Source: Bordetella genomosp. 13 (GTDB lineage: Bacteria; Pseudomonadota; Gammaproteobacteria; Burkholderiales; Burkholderiaceae_B). From it: a stretch of 64,000 bases of DNA. The position numbers were made by a program, and so were the translations under genes. Below the pieces are notes generated by a model that saw only the letters and a program-made list of their open reading frames with translations, made no database searches and had not been told where the DNA came from. Below are positions 18,295 to 27,353 of the stretch, one piece after another; within the stretch, counting starts at the first letter, position 1; every line of letters begins with the position of its first letter. The stretch spans positions 4,960,001 to 5,024,000 of the forward strand of contig NZ_CP021111.1 in assembly GCF_002119665.1 (NCBI RefSeq), written 5' to 3'.

Positions 18295-19626
18295 TCAGGA
18301 CTGCTTGGCAAACAAGGCATAAAAAAAACCGTCATGCTGGGCCGCGGGTGTTGCGCCGATGGCCACGGGCAGCAGTTGCCCCGGCGCGGGCAGCCGCTGC
18401 GCGTCGGGGTGGCGCCGCTGGAATGCCGCGGCCTGCGCCTCGCCCTCGGCGGGAAAGATCGAACAGGTCACGTACAGCAGCCGTCCACCGCGAGCCACCG
18501 TGGTCCACAGCGCATCGGCGATGCGCGCCTGCAGGGCGGCGGTGCGGGCCACGTCGTCGGCGCGCCGCAGCCAGCGGATGTCCGGATGGCGGCGCACGAT
18601 GCCGGACGCGGTGCATGGCACGTCGGCCAGCACGGCATCATAGGGGCGGCCGTCCCACCACGCGGCCGGATCCGCCGCGTCTCCCTGCTTCAGCGACACC
18701 CCGGAGCCGCGCAGCCCAAGCCGGTCCAGGTTCTGGCCGACACGCTCCAGCCGCTGTGCATCGGCGTCCAGGGCCAGCAGCTCGACGTCGGCAAGCTCGA
18801 GCAGGTGTGCAGTCTTGCCGCCGGGCGCCGCGCAGGCGTCCAGCACGCGCATGCCGTCGCGCGGCGCCAGCAGCGGCGCCGCCAGCTGGGCGCCGGCATC
18901 CTGCACCGACCACCAGCCCGCATCGAATCCCGGCAGTTGCATCACCGGCCGCGGTTCGGCCAGCGCCAGGCCGTCCTGGCCGGTGGGATCCGCAGCGATG
19001 CCTTCCGCATGGAAGGCCTGCAGGACCTGTTCGCGGGACGCGCGACGGCGGTTGACGCGCAGCGTCAGCGGCGCAGGCAGATTGGCAGCTTCAAGCAGTT
19101 CCTGCCAACGGTCGGGATGGTCCTGGCGCAGCCGGTCTATCCACCACTCAGGATGATTCCAGCGGGCGCGCGGCCGCTGGGCCACGGCCTGCTCCAGCGC
19201 CTCGTGTTCGCGCAGGAAGCGGCGCAGGCAGGCATTGAGCAGGCCCTTGTACGAGGCCAGCTTGCGTGCACCCGCGGCGGCCTCGACGGCCTGGTCCACC
19301 ACCGTATGCGGCGCATAGGCCGGCATGCCGGGCACAGCCTTGTCGGTGGGGCGCAGCAGGGTCAAGGCGATGCGCAGCAGCGCGTCCAACAAGGGGCCGG
19401 GCGACTTGCGCACCAGTTCGGCCGCAACTTCGTCCGCCCAGCCCCACTGCCGCATGGCATGGAAGCCCAGCGCCTGGGCGCCGGGCCGCAGCGGCGCCTC
19501 GACCTGGGCCAGCGCGTCGGTCAAGGACCGACCCTGGCCCACCGCCTGCAAGGCGGTGGCGGCGGCGTACAGCGTGCGCGACAAGGGAGGCGCCCACGAA
19601 CGGGCATCGGAAGACGGCTGCGGCAT
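18295..19626 (-). CDS. rsmB: 16S rRNA (cytosine(967)-C(5))-methyltransferase
   Basis: The 443-residue product has an N-terminal NusB-like helical domain and a C-terminal SAM-dependent RNA methylase. It shows VLDACAAPGGKTAHLLEL (SAM site), DVPCTASGIVRRHPDIRW and LLYVTCSIFPAEGE, the two-cysteine chemistry of m5C RNA methyltransferases. It modifies the small-subunit rRNA. It starts the operon that continues into DUF4390 and the two-component genes. Confidence 0.95.
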   Translation of the reverse strand: MPQPSSDARSWAPPLSRTLYAAATALQAVGQGRSLTDALAQVEAPLRPGAQALGFHAMRQWGWADEVAAELVRKSPGPLLDALLRIALTLLRPTDKAVPGMPAYAPHTVVDQAVEAAAGARKLASYKGLLNACLRRFLREHEALEQAVAQRPRARWNHPEWWIDRLRQDHPDRWQELLEAANLPAPLTLRVNRRRASREQVLQAFHAEGIAADPTGQDGLALAEPRPVMQLPGFDAGWWSVQDAGAQLAAPLLAPRDGMRVLDACAAPGGKTAHLLELADVELLALDADAQRLERVGQNLDRLGLRGSGVSLKQGDAADPAAWWDGRPYDAVLADVPCTASGIVRRHPDIRWLRRADDVARTAALQARIADALWTTVARGGRLLYVTCSIFPAEGEAQAAAFQRRHPDAQRLPAPGQLLPVAIGATPAAQHDGFFYALFAKQS

Positions 19627-19707
19627 GGCGAAAAAAGGGATGCGGGATCGCTATGGTAGCTGGAGACCGGATGCCCCCCGCAATTCCCCCGTGCCGCCCG
19701 GCCTTTT

Positions 19708-20388
19708 TCAGGTGGGCAGCGCGTCAGCTTCCATCAGCTCGGCGTAGGCGTCGAACTCGGCCGCGATGGGATGGTCGTGCACCTGCGGGCTGCCATAGCC
19801 GGAACGGAAATACAGGAAAGGCACGTGGGCGCGGCTGGCCGTGAGCGCATCGACGTGGGTGTCGCCCAGGTAAGCCCCCTCGGCAGGCTTGGCGCCCAGC
19901 GCATCCAGCGCCTGCAACAGCGGCATCGGGTCGGGCTTGGGCCGGGCCACCGTGTCGCAGCCGGACACGTGATCGAAATACTGCAGGATGCCGCATTGCT
20001 GCAGGGCCTGCAGCGCCGGGGCATGCCGCTTGTTCGTGCACACGCCCAGGCGCACGCCGCGACGCCGGCAATCATCCAGGAATTCGACCAGGCCCGGATA
20101 CGGCCGCGAGCTGCGATGCGCCCGCTGCTCGTAGTGACGGCCGTAGGCGGCGATGATCGCCTCGTGGGCAGCCTGGGGCACCTCGCGGTCGGCCATCATC
20201 GAGAGCAGCGCCGCGGGAAATGCGCCGTAGAGGTTCGGCAGCACATAGTCGGCAGGCAGAGCCGGAAAGCCGCATTCGAGCAGGGCGTCGCTCATGGCAT
20301 GGCGGATGTCGGCCACGGTATCCAGAAGGGTACCGTCCAGGTCGAACACGATGGCCTTGCGGCCGGCAAGCAGAGTAGCGGGAGTCAT
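19708..20388 (-). CDS. gph: HAD phosphatase, phosphoglycolate phosphatase type
   Basis: The 226-residue product has HAD motif I FDLDGTLLDTVADI, motif II VCTNK, motif III with RPKPDP, and motif IV YLGDTHVDALTA. Order and cap size fit the Gph group, which removes 2-phosphoglycolate made during DNA repair or oxygenation. HAD substrates are hard to assign from sequence, so the role is likely rather than proven. Confidence 0.85.
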   Translation of the reverse strand: MTPATLLAGRKAIVFDLDGTLLDTVADIRHAMSDALLECGFPALPADYVLPNLYGAFPAALLSMMADREVPQAAHEAIIAAYGRHYEQRAHRSSRPYPGLVEFLDDCRRRGVRLGVCTNKRHAPALQALQQCGILQYFDHVSGCDTVARPKPDPMPLLQALDALGAKPAEGAYLGDTHVDALTASRAHVPFLYFRSGYGSPQVHDHPIAAEFDAYAELMEADALPT

Positions 20389-20495
20389 GGATCGAAGGCG
20401 GCCGGCGTGGCCGCTCGGGCAAGCGGGGCAACGTTATTGAAACACGACCGTGCGTCCGGGCAATGACACACACGCCGCCGGCGTCGTGGCCGCGT

Positions 20496-21386
20496 TCATT
20501 GCGCGGCCTTGGCCACGTCGACCAAGGCGCGCAGCGCCGACGGCATGTGGCGATTGGCAGGGAAATAGAGAAACAGCCCCGGGATGGCCGGACACCAGTC
20601 TTCGAGCACCGCCACCAGCCGCTTCTTCTTCAAATACGCGTCGGTATAAAGTTCGGGCACATAGGCGATGCCCAATCCATCTGCCGCGGCCTCGGCCATG
20701 AGCCGGTTGCTGTCCAGCGTCAGCGTACCCGGCACGTCGATCGCAACCTCCTTGCCGCGCTTGCTGAATTCCCAGCGATAGCGCTTGCCGCTGGGCAGGC
20801 GCTGGCGTATGCAGCGATGCTGGTGCAGGTCTTCGGGCGTGCGAGGCGCCGGATGGCGGCGCAGGTAGACGGGCGACGCGACCGCTAGGAACCTGATGTC
20901 GGGCCCCAGGCGCACCGCAATCATGTCCTTGGGCACGGCCTCGCCCAGCCGCACGCCAGCATCGAAGCCGCGTTCGACGATGTCGACCAACTGCCCCTCT
21001 GCGCAGAGGTCCAGTTCCACGCGCGGATATCGCGCCTGCAACCGCGGCACTACTGTCTGCAGCAGCACCCGGATCGCCCCATCGCTGCCATTGATGCGGA
21101 CGAGTCCGCTGGGCTGGCCGGCGGCCGCTGCGACCTCTTCCAGCGCGTCGTTGAGGCTGCCCAGGATGGGCGTGATGCGCGCCAGCAGTCGCTCGCCCTC
21201 CTGCGTCAACGAGACGCTGCGAGTCGTACGGTTGAGCAGGCGCGTGCCCAGCGTGCCTTCGAGCCCGCGCATGGAGTGGCTGAGGGCGGAGTGCGAAACG
21301 CCCAGCATGTCGGCGGCGCGCCGGAAACTGCGGTGCGAGGCCACGGCGATGAACGCGTTCAGGTCGGTCAGGGACGGCGATTTCAT
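20496..21386 (-). CDS. LysR-family transcriptional regulator
   Basis: The 296-residue product has the N-terminal LysR helix-turn-helix (SLTDLNAFIAVASHRSFRRAADMLGVSHSALSHSMRGLE) and a periplasmic-binding-like effector domain from about residue 90. It is divergently transcribed from the SDR/lipocalin gene pair with 98 bases between starts, the usual LysR target layout, so I infer it controls that pair. Confidence 0.92.
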   Translation of the reverse strand: MKSPSLTDLNAFIAVASHRSFRRAADMLGVSHSALSHSMRGLEGTLGTRLLNRTTRSVSLTQEGERLLARITPILGSLNDALEEVAAAAGQPSGLVRINGSDGAIRVLLQTVVPRLQARYPRVELDLCAEGQLVDIVERGFDAGVRLGEAVPKDMIAVRLGPDIRFLAVASPVYLRRHPAPRTPEDLHQHRCIRQRLPSGKRYRWEFSKRGKEVAIDVPGTLTLDSNRLMAEAAADGLGIAYVPELYTDAYLKKKRLVAVLEDWCPAIPGLFLYFPANRHMPSALRALVDVAKAAQ

Positions 21387-21440
21387 TGGTCGATTTTATT
21401 CACCGGCTCGTGCGACGAAAACCGGATTCTCTAACCAATG
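21384..21440. promoter_or_regulatory. candidate LysR operator region
   Basis: The divergent gap has an inverted 7-base repeat, CATTGGT at 21384-21390 and ACCAATG at 21434-21440, in an AT-rich patch. The left arm overlaps the lysR start codon, which would suit autoregulation. Confidence 0.35.
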
Positions 21441-21484
21441 AAGCCTGCGTACCATGGCTTCATGTGGCAGGCAAAGGAGCGGAC

Positions 21485-22309
21485 ATGAGCAAGACATGGT
21501 TTATCACCGGCGCATCGGCCGGGCTGGGCAAGCTGCTGACGGAGCGGCTGCTGGCGCGCAACGATCGGGTGGCGGCAACGGTGCGGCGCGACGGCGCCCT
21601 GGAAAAGTTGAAGGAGCGGCACGGCGATGCGCTGCAGGTCGTCAAGCTGGACGTCACGGACACGGACGCGATCCGCGCGCGCGTGACGGAAGCGTTCGGC
21701 GCCATGGGTCGCATCGACGTCGTAGTGAGCAACGCCGGCTATGGGCTTTTTGGAGCGGCGGAAGAAGTGACCGACGACCAGATCGCGCGCCAGATCGCCA
21801 CCAACCTCGTGGGCTCGATCCAGCTTATCCGCGCGGTGCTGCCGCATCTCAGGCGGCAGGGCGGCGGCCGCATCGTCCAGGTGTCGTCCGAGGGCGGGCA
21901 GATCGCATATCCGAGCTTCGGCGTGTACCACGCCACGAAGTGGGGCATCGAAGGCTTCGTGGAAGCCGCGGCGAAGGAAGTGGCGTCGTTCGGCATCGAC
22001 TTTCTCATCGTCGAGCCCGGCCCGACGCGCACCAACTTCGGCGCGAACCTGGACCTGGCGACGCCGATGGCCTGCTACGACGATACCCCGGCGGGCGAGA
22101 TCCGGCGCCTGCTCGAGACGGGCGCCTTCGGCGACCTGGGCGACGCCGGCAGAACGGTGGACGCGATGATCGCCGTCATCGACGCCGCGCACCCGCCGCT
22201 GCGCTTGGCGTTGGGCCGCTCCACCTACGATTCCGTCCGCGCGGCCCTGGCCGAACGCATGCGGATACTGGAGGCGCAGAAGGACGTCGCGCTATCGGTC
22301 ATGGAGTGA
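21485..22309 (+). CDS. short-chain dehydrogenase/reductase (SDR)
   Basis: The ATG at 21485 follows AAAGGAG. The 274-residue product is a classical SDR with WFITGASAGLGK (cofactor site), VVSNAGYG, the catalytic serine in VQVSSEGG and the YHATK Tyr/Lys pair. Arginine soon after strand 2 (VRRDG) suggests NADPH. The substrate is unknown. It is two bases upstream of a lipocalin-like gene and divergent from a LysR gene. Confidence 0.92.
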   Translation: MSKTWFITGASAGLGKLLTERLLARNDRVAATVRRDGALEKLKERHGDALQVVKLDVTDTDAIRARVTEAFGAMGRIDVVVSNAGYGLFGAAEEVTDDQIARQIATNLVGSIQLIRAVLPHLRRQGGGRIVQVSSEGGQIAYPSFGVYHATKWGIEGFVEAAAKEVASFGIDFLIVEPGPTRTNFGANLDLATPMACYDDTPAGEIRRLLETGAFGDLGDAGRTVDAMIAVIDAAHPPLRLALGRSTYDSVRAALAERMRILEAQKDVALSVME

Positions 22310-22311
22310 AT

Positions 22312-22821
22312 ATGCGAAAAACCAAGGCACTGGCGCTTGCTTGCGTCCTGGGACCGCTGCTGACGGCGGCGGCGCGAGCCGAGCCGCCGCCCAACAAGGT
22401 GCTGGGCACCTGGCGGATGGTATCCGCGCAGATCGAGCAGAACGGCGAAAGCCGTCCCGCCTACGGGCCGCGCCCCAACGGGATGCTGGTCTTCACGCCG
22501 GACATGCATTTCGTCGAAGTGCTGACCGATGCGACGCTGCCCAGATTCGCATCGGACGTACGCGGCAAGGGCACGGCGCAAGAGAACCAGGCCGCCATGG
22601 CAAGGGGCATCGGGTTCTTCGGCACCTACACGGTGGACGAGAACGGCGAATTCAGCGGCAACCGGGTGGACGGCTCGACGTTTCCGAACTGGGTGGGCAG
22701 CGTGCGCACGAGCCGGCAACTGCGCCTGGTTGTCGAGGGAGACCGCATGACGGAGTACTTCCAGCGGCCGGAAGGGGCCCACGTATACATCGAGTGGGAG
22801 CGGGTGCACGCGCCGCGATGA
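22312..22821 (+). CDS. exported lipocalin-like domain protein
   Basis: The 169-residue product starts two bases after the SDR stop. It has a signal peptide (cut near ARA-EPP) and then a short beta barrel of the lipocalin-like 'allene oxide cyclase-barrel/lipocalin_5' kind: VLGTWRMVSAQIEQNGE, YGPRPNGMLVFTPDMHFVEVL and FFGTYTVDENGEF. Such domains often sit beside oxidoreductases, but the ligand is unknown. Confidence 0.8.
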   Translation: MRKTKALALACVLGPLLTAAARAEPPPNKVLGTWRMVSAQIEQNGESRPAYGPRPNGMLVFTPDMHFVEVLTDATLPRFASDVRGKGTAQENQAAMARGIGFFGTYTVDENGEFSGNRVDGSTFPNWVGSVRTSRQLRLVVEGDRMTEYFQRPEGAHVYIEWERVHAPR

Positions 22822-22934
22822 TGCTTGCGGTCGGGCCGCCCTGGCTGCCCGCCGCCGACCACCTTCTGCGCGCACGTCTTAGGCCCATTCATAAGTGGCC
22901 GTAAAATAAAGGTTTTCTCAACGCCCAGATTTGC

Positions 22935-24263
22935 ATGGCGACCAACCGAAATCCCAGTCTAGCTATCGTGTCCTTGGGCTGTCCCAAGGCGCTCGTCGAC
23001 TCCGAGCGCATCCTTACCCAGTTGCGCACCGAGGGCTACGAGATCACGCCCACCTACGACAATGCCGACGTCGTGCTGGTGAACACCTGCGGCTTCATCG
23101 ACAGCGCCAAGGCCGAGTCGCTCGAGGCCATCGGAGAAGCCATCGCGGCCAATGGCCGCGTCATCGTCACGGGCTGCATGGGCGTCGAGGAATCGGCCAT
23201 CCGCCAGGTGCATCCCAACGTGCTGGCCGTCACCGGCCCGCAGCAGTACGAAGAGGTGGTGCGCGCCGTGCACGAGGCCGCACCGCCCCGCAAGGACCAC
23301 AATCCCTACGTCGACCTGGTGCCGCCGCAAGGCATCAAGCTCACGCCGCGCCACTACGCCTACCTGAAGATCTCCGAGGGCTGCAATCACCGCTGCAGCT
23401 TCTGCATCATCCCGTCGATGCGCGGCGACCTGGTCAGCCGCCCGGTGGGCGACGTGCTGAACGAAGCCGAGCGGTTGGTGAAGGCCGGCGTGAAAGAGCT
23501 GCTGGTCATCTCACAGGACACCAGCGCCTACGGCGTCGACCTGAAGTACCGCAGCGGCTTCTGGAACGGCCGGCCCGTCAAGACCCGCATGACCGAGCTC
23601 TGTTCGGCGCTGTCCGAACTGGGCGTGTGGACCCGGCTGCACTACGTGTACCCCTATCCGCACGTGGACGAAGTCATCCCGCTGATGGCCGAAGGCAAGG
23701 TCCTGCCCTACCTCGACATCCCGTTCCAGCACGCCAGCCCGCGCGTACTGAAGGCGATGAAGCGGCCTGCATTCGAAGACAAGACCCTGGCGCGCATCCA
23801 TCGCTGGCGCGAGACCTGTCCCGACCTCACGCTGCGCTCCACCTTCATCGTGGGCTTCCCCGGCGAGACCGAGCAGGACTTCCAGTACCTGCTGGACTGG
23901 ATGAGCGAGGCGCAGCTCGACCGTGTCGGCTGTTTCCAGTATTCGCCGGTGGAAGGCGCGCCGGCCAACGCGCTGGCCGACCCCGTGCCCGACGAGATCA
24001 AGCAGGAACGCTGGGAACGCTTCATGGAACACCAGCAGGCCATCTCCGCGGCACGGCTGCGCACCAAGGTGGGCCGCGAGATCGACGTGCTGATCGACGG
24101 CACCGACGATGACGGCGACATCGTGGGCCGCTCCAGCGCCGATGCCCCCGAGATCGACGGACGCGTGTACGTGGACAGCGAGCGGCCGCTCGCGGCAGGC
24201 GACATCGTGCGCGTGCGGGTGGTCGATTCCGACGAATACGATCTGTGGGGTGAAGCCCTGTGA
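22935..24263 (+). CDS. rimO: ribosomal protein S12 methylthiotransferase
   Basis: The 442-residue radical-SAM protein methylthiolates Asp88 of ribosomal protein S12. The N-terminal UPF0004 domain supplies three cluster cysteines ([24 protein letters not shown]). The radical-SAM CxxxCxxC is [13 protein letters not shown] domain closes the C terminus ([17 protein letters not shown]). Length and motifs are those of RimO rather than MiaB. Confidence 0.96.
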   Translation: MATNRNPSLAIVSLGCPKALVDSERILTQLRTEGYEITPTYDNADVVLVNTCGFIDSAKAESLEAIGEAIAANGRVIVTGCMGVEESAIRQVHPNVLAVTGPQQYEEVVRAVHEAAPPRKDHNPYVDLVPPQGIKLTPRHYAYLKISEGCNHRCSFCIIPSMRGDLVSRPVGDVLNEAERLVKAGVKELLVISQDTSAYGVDLKYRSGFWNGRPVKTRMTELCSALSELGVWTRLHYVYPYPHVDEVIPLMAEGKVLPYLDIPFQHASPRVLKAMKRPAFEDKTLARIHRWRETCPDLTLRSTFIVGFPGETEQDFQYLLDWMSEAQLDRVGCFQYSPVEGAPANALADPVPDEIKQERWERFMEHQQAISAARLRTKVGREIDVLIDGTDDDGDIVGRSSADAPEIDGRVYVDSERPLAAGDIVRVRVVDSDEYDLWGEAL

Positions 24264-24751
24264 CGCTGCCGCCGCGCGCTGTGGAACTGATGGAGCGGCT
24301 GCAGCTTCAGCCGCATCCCGAAGGCGGTTTCTACCGCGAGATATTCCGCTCGAGCTTGCAGGTGGCGCGCCAGCCTGACGGCCAGCCGCGCAGCGCGCTC
24401 ACGTCAATCTACTTCCTGCTGCCGCGCGGTGCGTTCAGCCGCTGGCACCGGGTGCGGGCCGACGAGGCCTGGCATCACTACGAAGGCGCGCCGATCGAGC
24501 TGATGGTGTTGCACCCCGACGCCACGCAGGTCGAGACCTGGCTGCTCGGGCCTGCCGGCGACGACACCTTGCCAGTGCGCGTGGTGCCTGCGGACGCTTG
24601 GCAGGCCGCGCGGCCCGTCGGCGACTATGCGCTGGTGGGCTGCACGGTGGGTCCGGGATTCGAGTTCTCGGATTTCGCATTGGCCGCGGACGTGCCGAGC
24701 GACGAACGCCCGGCCGAGCTGGCGCGAACGCCCTACGACGCGCTGCTGTAG
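24260..24751 (+). CDS. DUF985 cupin protein
   Basis: A GTG start at 24260 overlaps the rimO stop (GTGA), giving 163 residues. The protein has the Cupin_5 pattern: [44 protein letters not shown] and [16 protein letters not shown]. Family members bind a small ligand or metal in a beta barrel; most have no known function. The overlap suggests coupling to rimO. Confidence 0.85.
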   Translation: MTLPPRAVELMERLQLQPHPEGGFYREIFRSSLQVARQPDGQPRSALTSIYFLLPRGAFSRWHRVRADEAWHHYEGAPIELMVLHPDATQVETWLLGPAGDDTLPVRVVPADAWQAARPVGDYALVGCTVGPGFEFSDFALAADVPSDERPAELARTPYDALL

Positions 24752-24770
24752 CAGCGCGGACAGGACCGCA

Positions 24771-25322
24771 TCAGTTCTTGTCCAGGAAGTCCGACAGGTC
24801 GTCGGCATGCTCTTCCTCGACCGCCAGGATTTCCTCCAGCAGGCGGCGCGTGGTGGTGTCCTTGTCGCCCACGTAGTCGATCATGCGGCGATAGCTCTCG
24901 ATGGCGATGCGCTCGGCGATCAGGTTCTCCTTGATCATGTCCTGCAGCGTATTGCCTTCGATGTATTCCGAGTGGCTGCGCTGGGCCAGCCCTTCGGGCG
25001 ACAGGTCGGGTTCGCCGCCCAGTTGCACGATGCGCTCGGCCAGCCGGTCGGCATGCGATTGCTCTTCGGCAGCGTGTTCGGCGAACTCTGCCGCCACGGG
25101 CTCGGCGTTCAGGCCGCGGGCCATGAAGTAGTGCCGCTTGTAGCGCAGCACACAGATGACTTCGGTGGCGAGCGCCTCGTTCAGCAGCTTCAGCACCGTC
25201 TCGCGGTCGGCGCGGTAGCCGTCGGTGACGGCGCCGGATTCGATGTCCTGGCGGGCCTTGGCCCGGATAGCCTGCACGTCCATATCGAACGAACCCGTCG
25301 TCTGCGTGGAAGACTGTGTCAT
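24771..25322 (-). CDS. ferritin-like (bacterioferritin-type) protein
   Basis: The 183-residue product is a four-helix bundle of the bacterioferritin/Dps-like group. Metal-ligand candidates lie in LLNEALATEVICVLRYKRHYF, EFAEHAAEEQSHADRLAERI, LIAERIAIESYRRMI and LEEILAVEEEHADDL. It probably oxidises and stores iron. It is longer at the N terminus than Bfr and lacks an obvious haem methionine at the usual place, so I do not use bfr. It is divergent from the LOG gene. Confidence 0.82.
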   Translation of the reverse strand: MTQSSTQTTGSFDMDVQAIRAKARQDIESGAVTDGYRADRETVLKLLNEALATEVICVLRYKRHYFMARGLNAEPVAAEFAEHAAEEQSHADRLAERIVQLGGEPDLSPEGLAQRSHSEYIEGNTLQDMIKENLIAERIAIESYRRMIDYVGDKDTTTRRLLEEILAVEEEHADDLSDFLDKN

Positions 25323-25557
25323 AGCCTGGCTCCTGGATTTTGTTGAGGTCTGAACGACCCGGCGTTGCGGGCCTCCTGACGATCCAGTGTAGCCACGGCG
25401 ATTTTTAATGCTGTGTCCAATTCTTGCGCTCGCGCGCGCCGGAAACCGCCTTGCACGGGGCGGCACGCACGCCGACCTCGGCGACTTTCGTACACTAGTT
25501 AATGATTCTTGCGACTGCACCCCACTTTGTAACGGGCCTACCCCGCCCGCCCAGCTC

Positions 25558-26145
25558 ATGACCTTGAAGAACATCTGCGTGTATTGCGGTTCGAACAGCG
25601 GCCGGCAGACGGCCTATCTGGAACAGGCACGGGCCTTCGGGCGCGAACTGGTGCGCCGCGACCTGGGCCTGGTGTATGGCGGCGCCAGCGTCGGCATCAT
25701 GGGCGCGGTGGCCGATGCCGTGCTGGCCGAAGGCGGCCGGGTGCTGGGCATCATTCCCGACGCGCTGGTGCGCAAAGAGCTCGCGCACCATGGACTGACC
25801 GAGTTGCGCGTGGTGCAGTCCATGCACGAACGCAAGACCCAGATGGCCCTGGAGTCCGATGGGTTCGTGGCGTTGCCCGGCGGCGCCGGCACGCTGGAAG
25901 AAATTTTCGAGACCTGGACGTGGGCGCAGCTCGGCATGCACGCCAAGCCCTGCGGCCTGCTCAACATCGCCGGCTACTACGACCAGCTGGCGGCCTTCCT
26001 GGACCACACCGTCGAAGAAGCCTTCGTGCGCGCACAGCATCGCGCCATGTTGACGATAGAGTCCGATCCCGCGGCGCTGCTCGACCGATTCGCCGCTTAC
26101 TCTGCTCCCACGGTGTCAAAATGGATCGAAACGGGCGAACACTGA
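25558..26145 (+). CDS. LOG-family (TIGR00730) nucleotide phosphoribohydrolase
   Basis: The 195-residue product begins NICVYCGSNSGRQ and has GLVYGGASVGIMG, MHERKTQM and the signature PGGAGTLEEIFE. LOG proteins split cytokinin-type nucleoside monophosphates or AMP-like nucleotides. In bacteria the physiological substrate is usually not known. It leads a three-gene operon with overlapping ends. Confidence 0.9.
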   Translation: MTLKNICVYCGSNSGRQTAYLEQARAFGRELVRRDLGLVYGGASVGIMGAVADAVLAEGGRVLGIIPDALVRKELAHHGLTELRVVQSMHERKTQMALESDGFVALPGGAGTLEEIFETWTWAQLGMHAKPCGLLNIAGYYDQLAAFLDHTVEEAFVRAQHRAMLTIESDPAALLDRFAAYSAPTVSKWIETGEH

Positions 26146-26720
26146 AGGTGGCCGGCGCGCGCGACAGCGCGACCCTGTTGCGCGACTACTTCCATGCCAA
26201 GGACGAGAACCGCCCCTGGTACATGGCGCGCGCCTTCGCGCCCGACGCCGTGCTGAAGGTGGCGCTTCGCACCCAGGCCATCGCCTTCCCGCCCGAGTCG
26301 CGCGGCCTGCCCGCCATCGCAGACACGCTGGCGCGCCGCTTCGGCCAGACCTACGACAATGTCTACACCTTCTACCTGTCGCGCCCCGAGGCCGGCGCGG
26401 TGCTGGACGAGTACGACTGCGACTGGCTGGTGGGCATGACCGAGAAGGCCACGGGCGACGTGCGCGTGGGTTGCGGGCGATACGAGTGGGCCTTCCAGCG
26501 CGAGCCTCATCTGGTCAGCCGGCTGGTCATCACCATCGAGACCATGCTGACGCTGCCCGCCCATACCAGCGACACCGTGCTGGAATGGCTGACGGGCCTG
26601 CCCTACCCCTGGACGGACGCGCAGACGGTGGTGGCCGCCGCGCCAGCCATCGAAGCCCTGGCCCCGGTGCTGCAATGGATACGACGCAACGGTCCGCCGC
26701 CCATGCGGGAAACGGCTTGA
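26121..26720 (+). CDS. NTF2/SnoaL-like hypothetical protein
   Basis: The product is 199 residues from ATG 26121, which overlaps the LOG gene by 25 bases. GTG 26148, just after the LOG stop, is an alternative and would remove nine residues. LLRDYFHAKDENRPWYMARAFAPDAVLKV is a typical NTF2-like opening (one helix, then the AF.PDA strand). I infer a small alpha+beta cone fold without a named function. Confidence 0.75.
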   Translation: MDRNGRTLKVAGARDSATLLRDYFHAKDENRPWYMARAFAPDAVLKVALRTQAIAFPPESRGLPAIADTLARRFGQTYDNVYTFYLSRPEAGAVLDEYDCDWLVGMTEKATGDVRVGCGRYEWAFQREPHLVSRLVITIETMLTLPAHTSDTVLEWLTGLPYPWTDAQTVVAAAPAIEALAPVLQWIRRNGPPPMRETA

Positions 26721-27343
26721 AGCCTCGCGTCGCTGCGTTCGATTTCGACGGCACGCTGGCCGACACGCTGCCCTGGTTCGACGGCATCCTGGACGACGTG
26801 GCCGAGCGCTACGGCTTTCGCAAGCCGACCGCCCAGGAACGCCTGCGCATGCGCCACAGCAACGCGCAGGAAATCTTGAAGATGCTGCGGGTGCCGTTCT
26901 GGAAGCTGCCCGCCATCATGATGCACGTGCGCCAGCGCATGGAGCACGCGGGGCCGGAGGTGCGCCTGTTCGACGGCATTGCGCAAGCCCTCGCGCAGCT
27001 TCGGCGCGCCGGCGTGATACTGGCCGTGGTCAGCTCGAATTCGCTCGAGAATGTGCGGCGCGTGCTGGGTCCTGAGGTGGACGCGCTGTTCGACGCCTAC
27101 GAGTGCGGCACCGACATGTTCGGCAAGGCGGCCAAGCTCAAGCGCCTGCTGGCGCGATATGGCGTACCGCCGGACGAACTGATGCTGATCGGCGACGAAT
27201 TGCGCGACATCGATGCGGCCCGGCAGGCCGGCGTGCGCGTGGGCTGCGTGGCATGGGGCTACAACCACGTGGATGCGCTGCGCGCCGGCGCGCCGGACGC
27301 GTTGTTCCTCGAAGTCTCCGACCTGCCCGCCCGGCTAGCGTAG
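26717..27343 (+). CDS. HAD-superfamily hydrolase
   Basis: I use TTG 26717, which overlaps the upstream stop as TTGA and has GGGA six bases before it, giving 208 residues. ATG 26675 would overlap the previous gene by 46 bases. Motif I is AAFDFDGTLADTLPWFD, motif II is VSSNS, the lysine lies in DMFGKAAKL and motif IV is IGDELRDIDAA. The substrate is unknown. The three genes from 25558 to 27343 form one unit. Confidence 0.85.
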   Translation: MKPRVAAFDFDGTLADTLPWFDGILDDVAERYGFRKPTAQERLRMRHSNAQEILKMLRVPFWKLPAIMMHVRQRMEHAGPEVRLFDGIAQALAQLRRAGVILAVVSSNSLENVRRVLGPEVDALFDAYECGTDMFGKAAKLKRLLARYGVPPDELMLIGDELRDIDAARQAGVRVGCVAWGYNHVDALRAGAPDALFLEVSDLPARLA

Positions 27344-27353
27344 CGCGCCGCCG

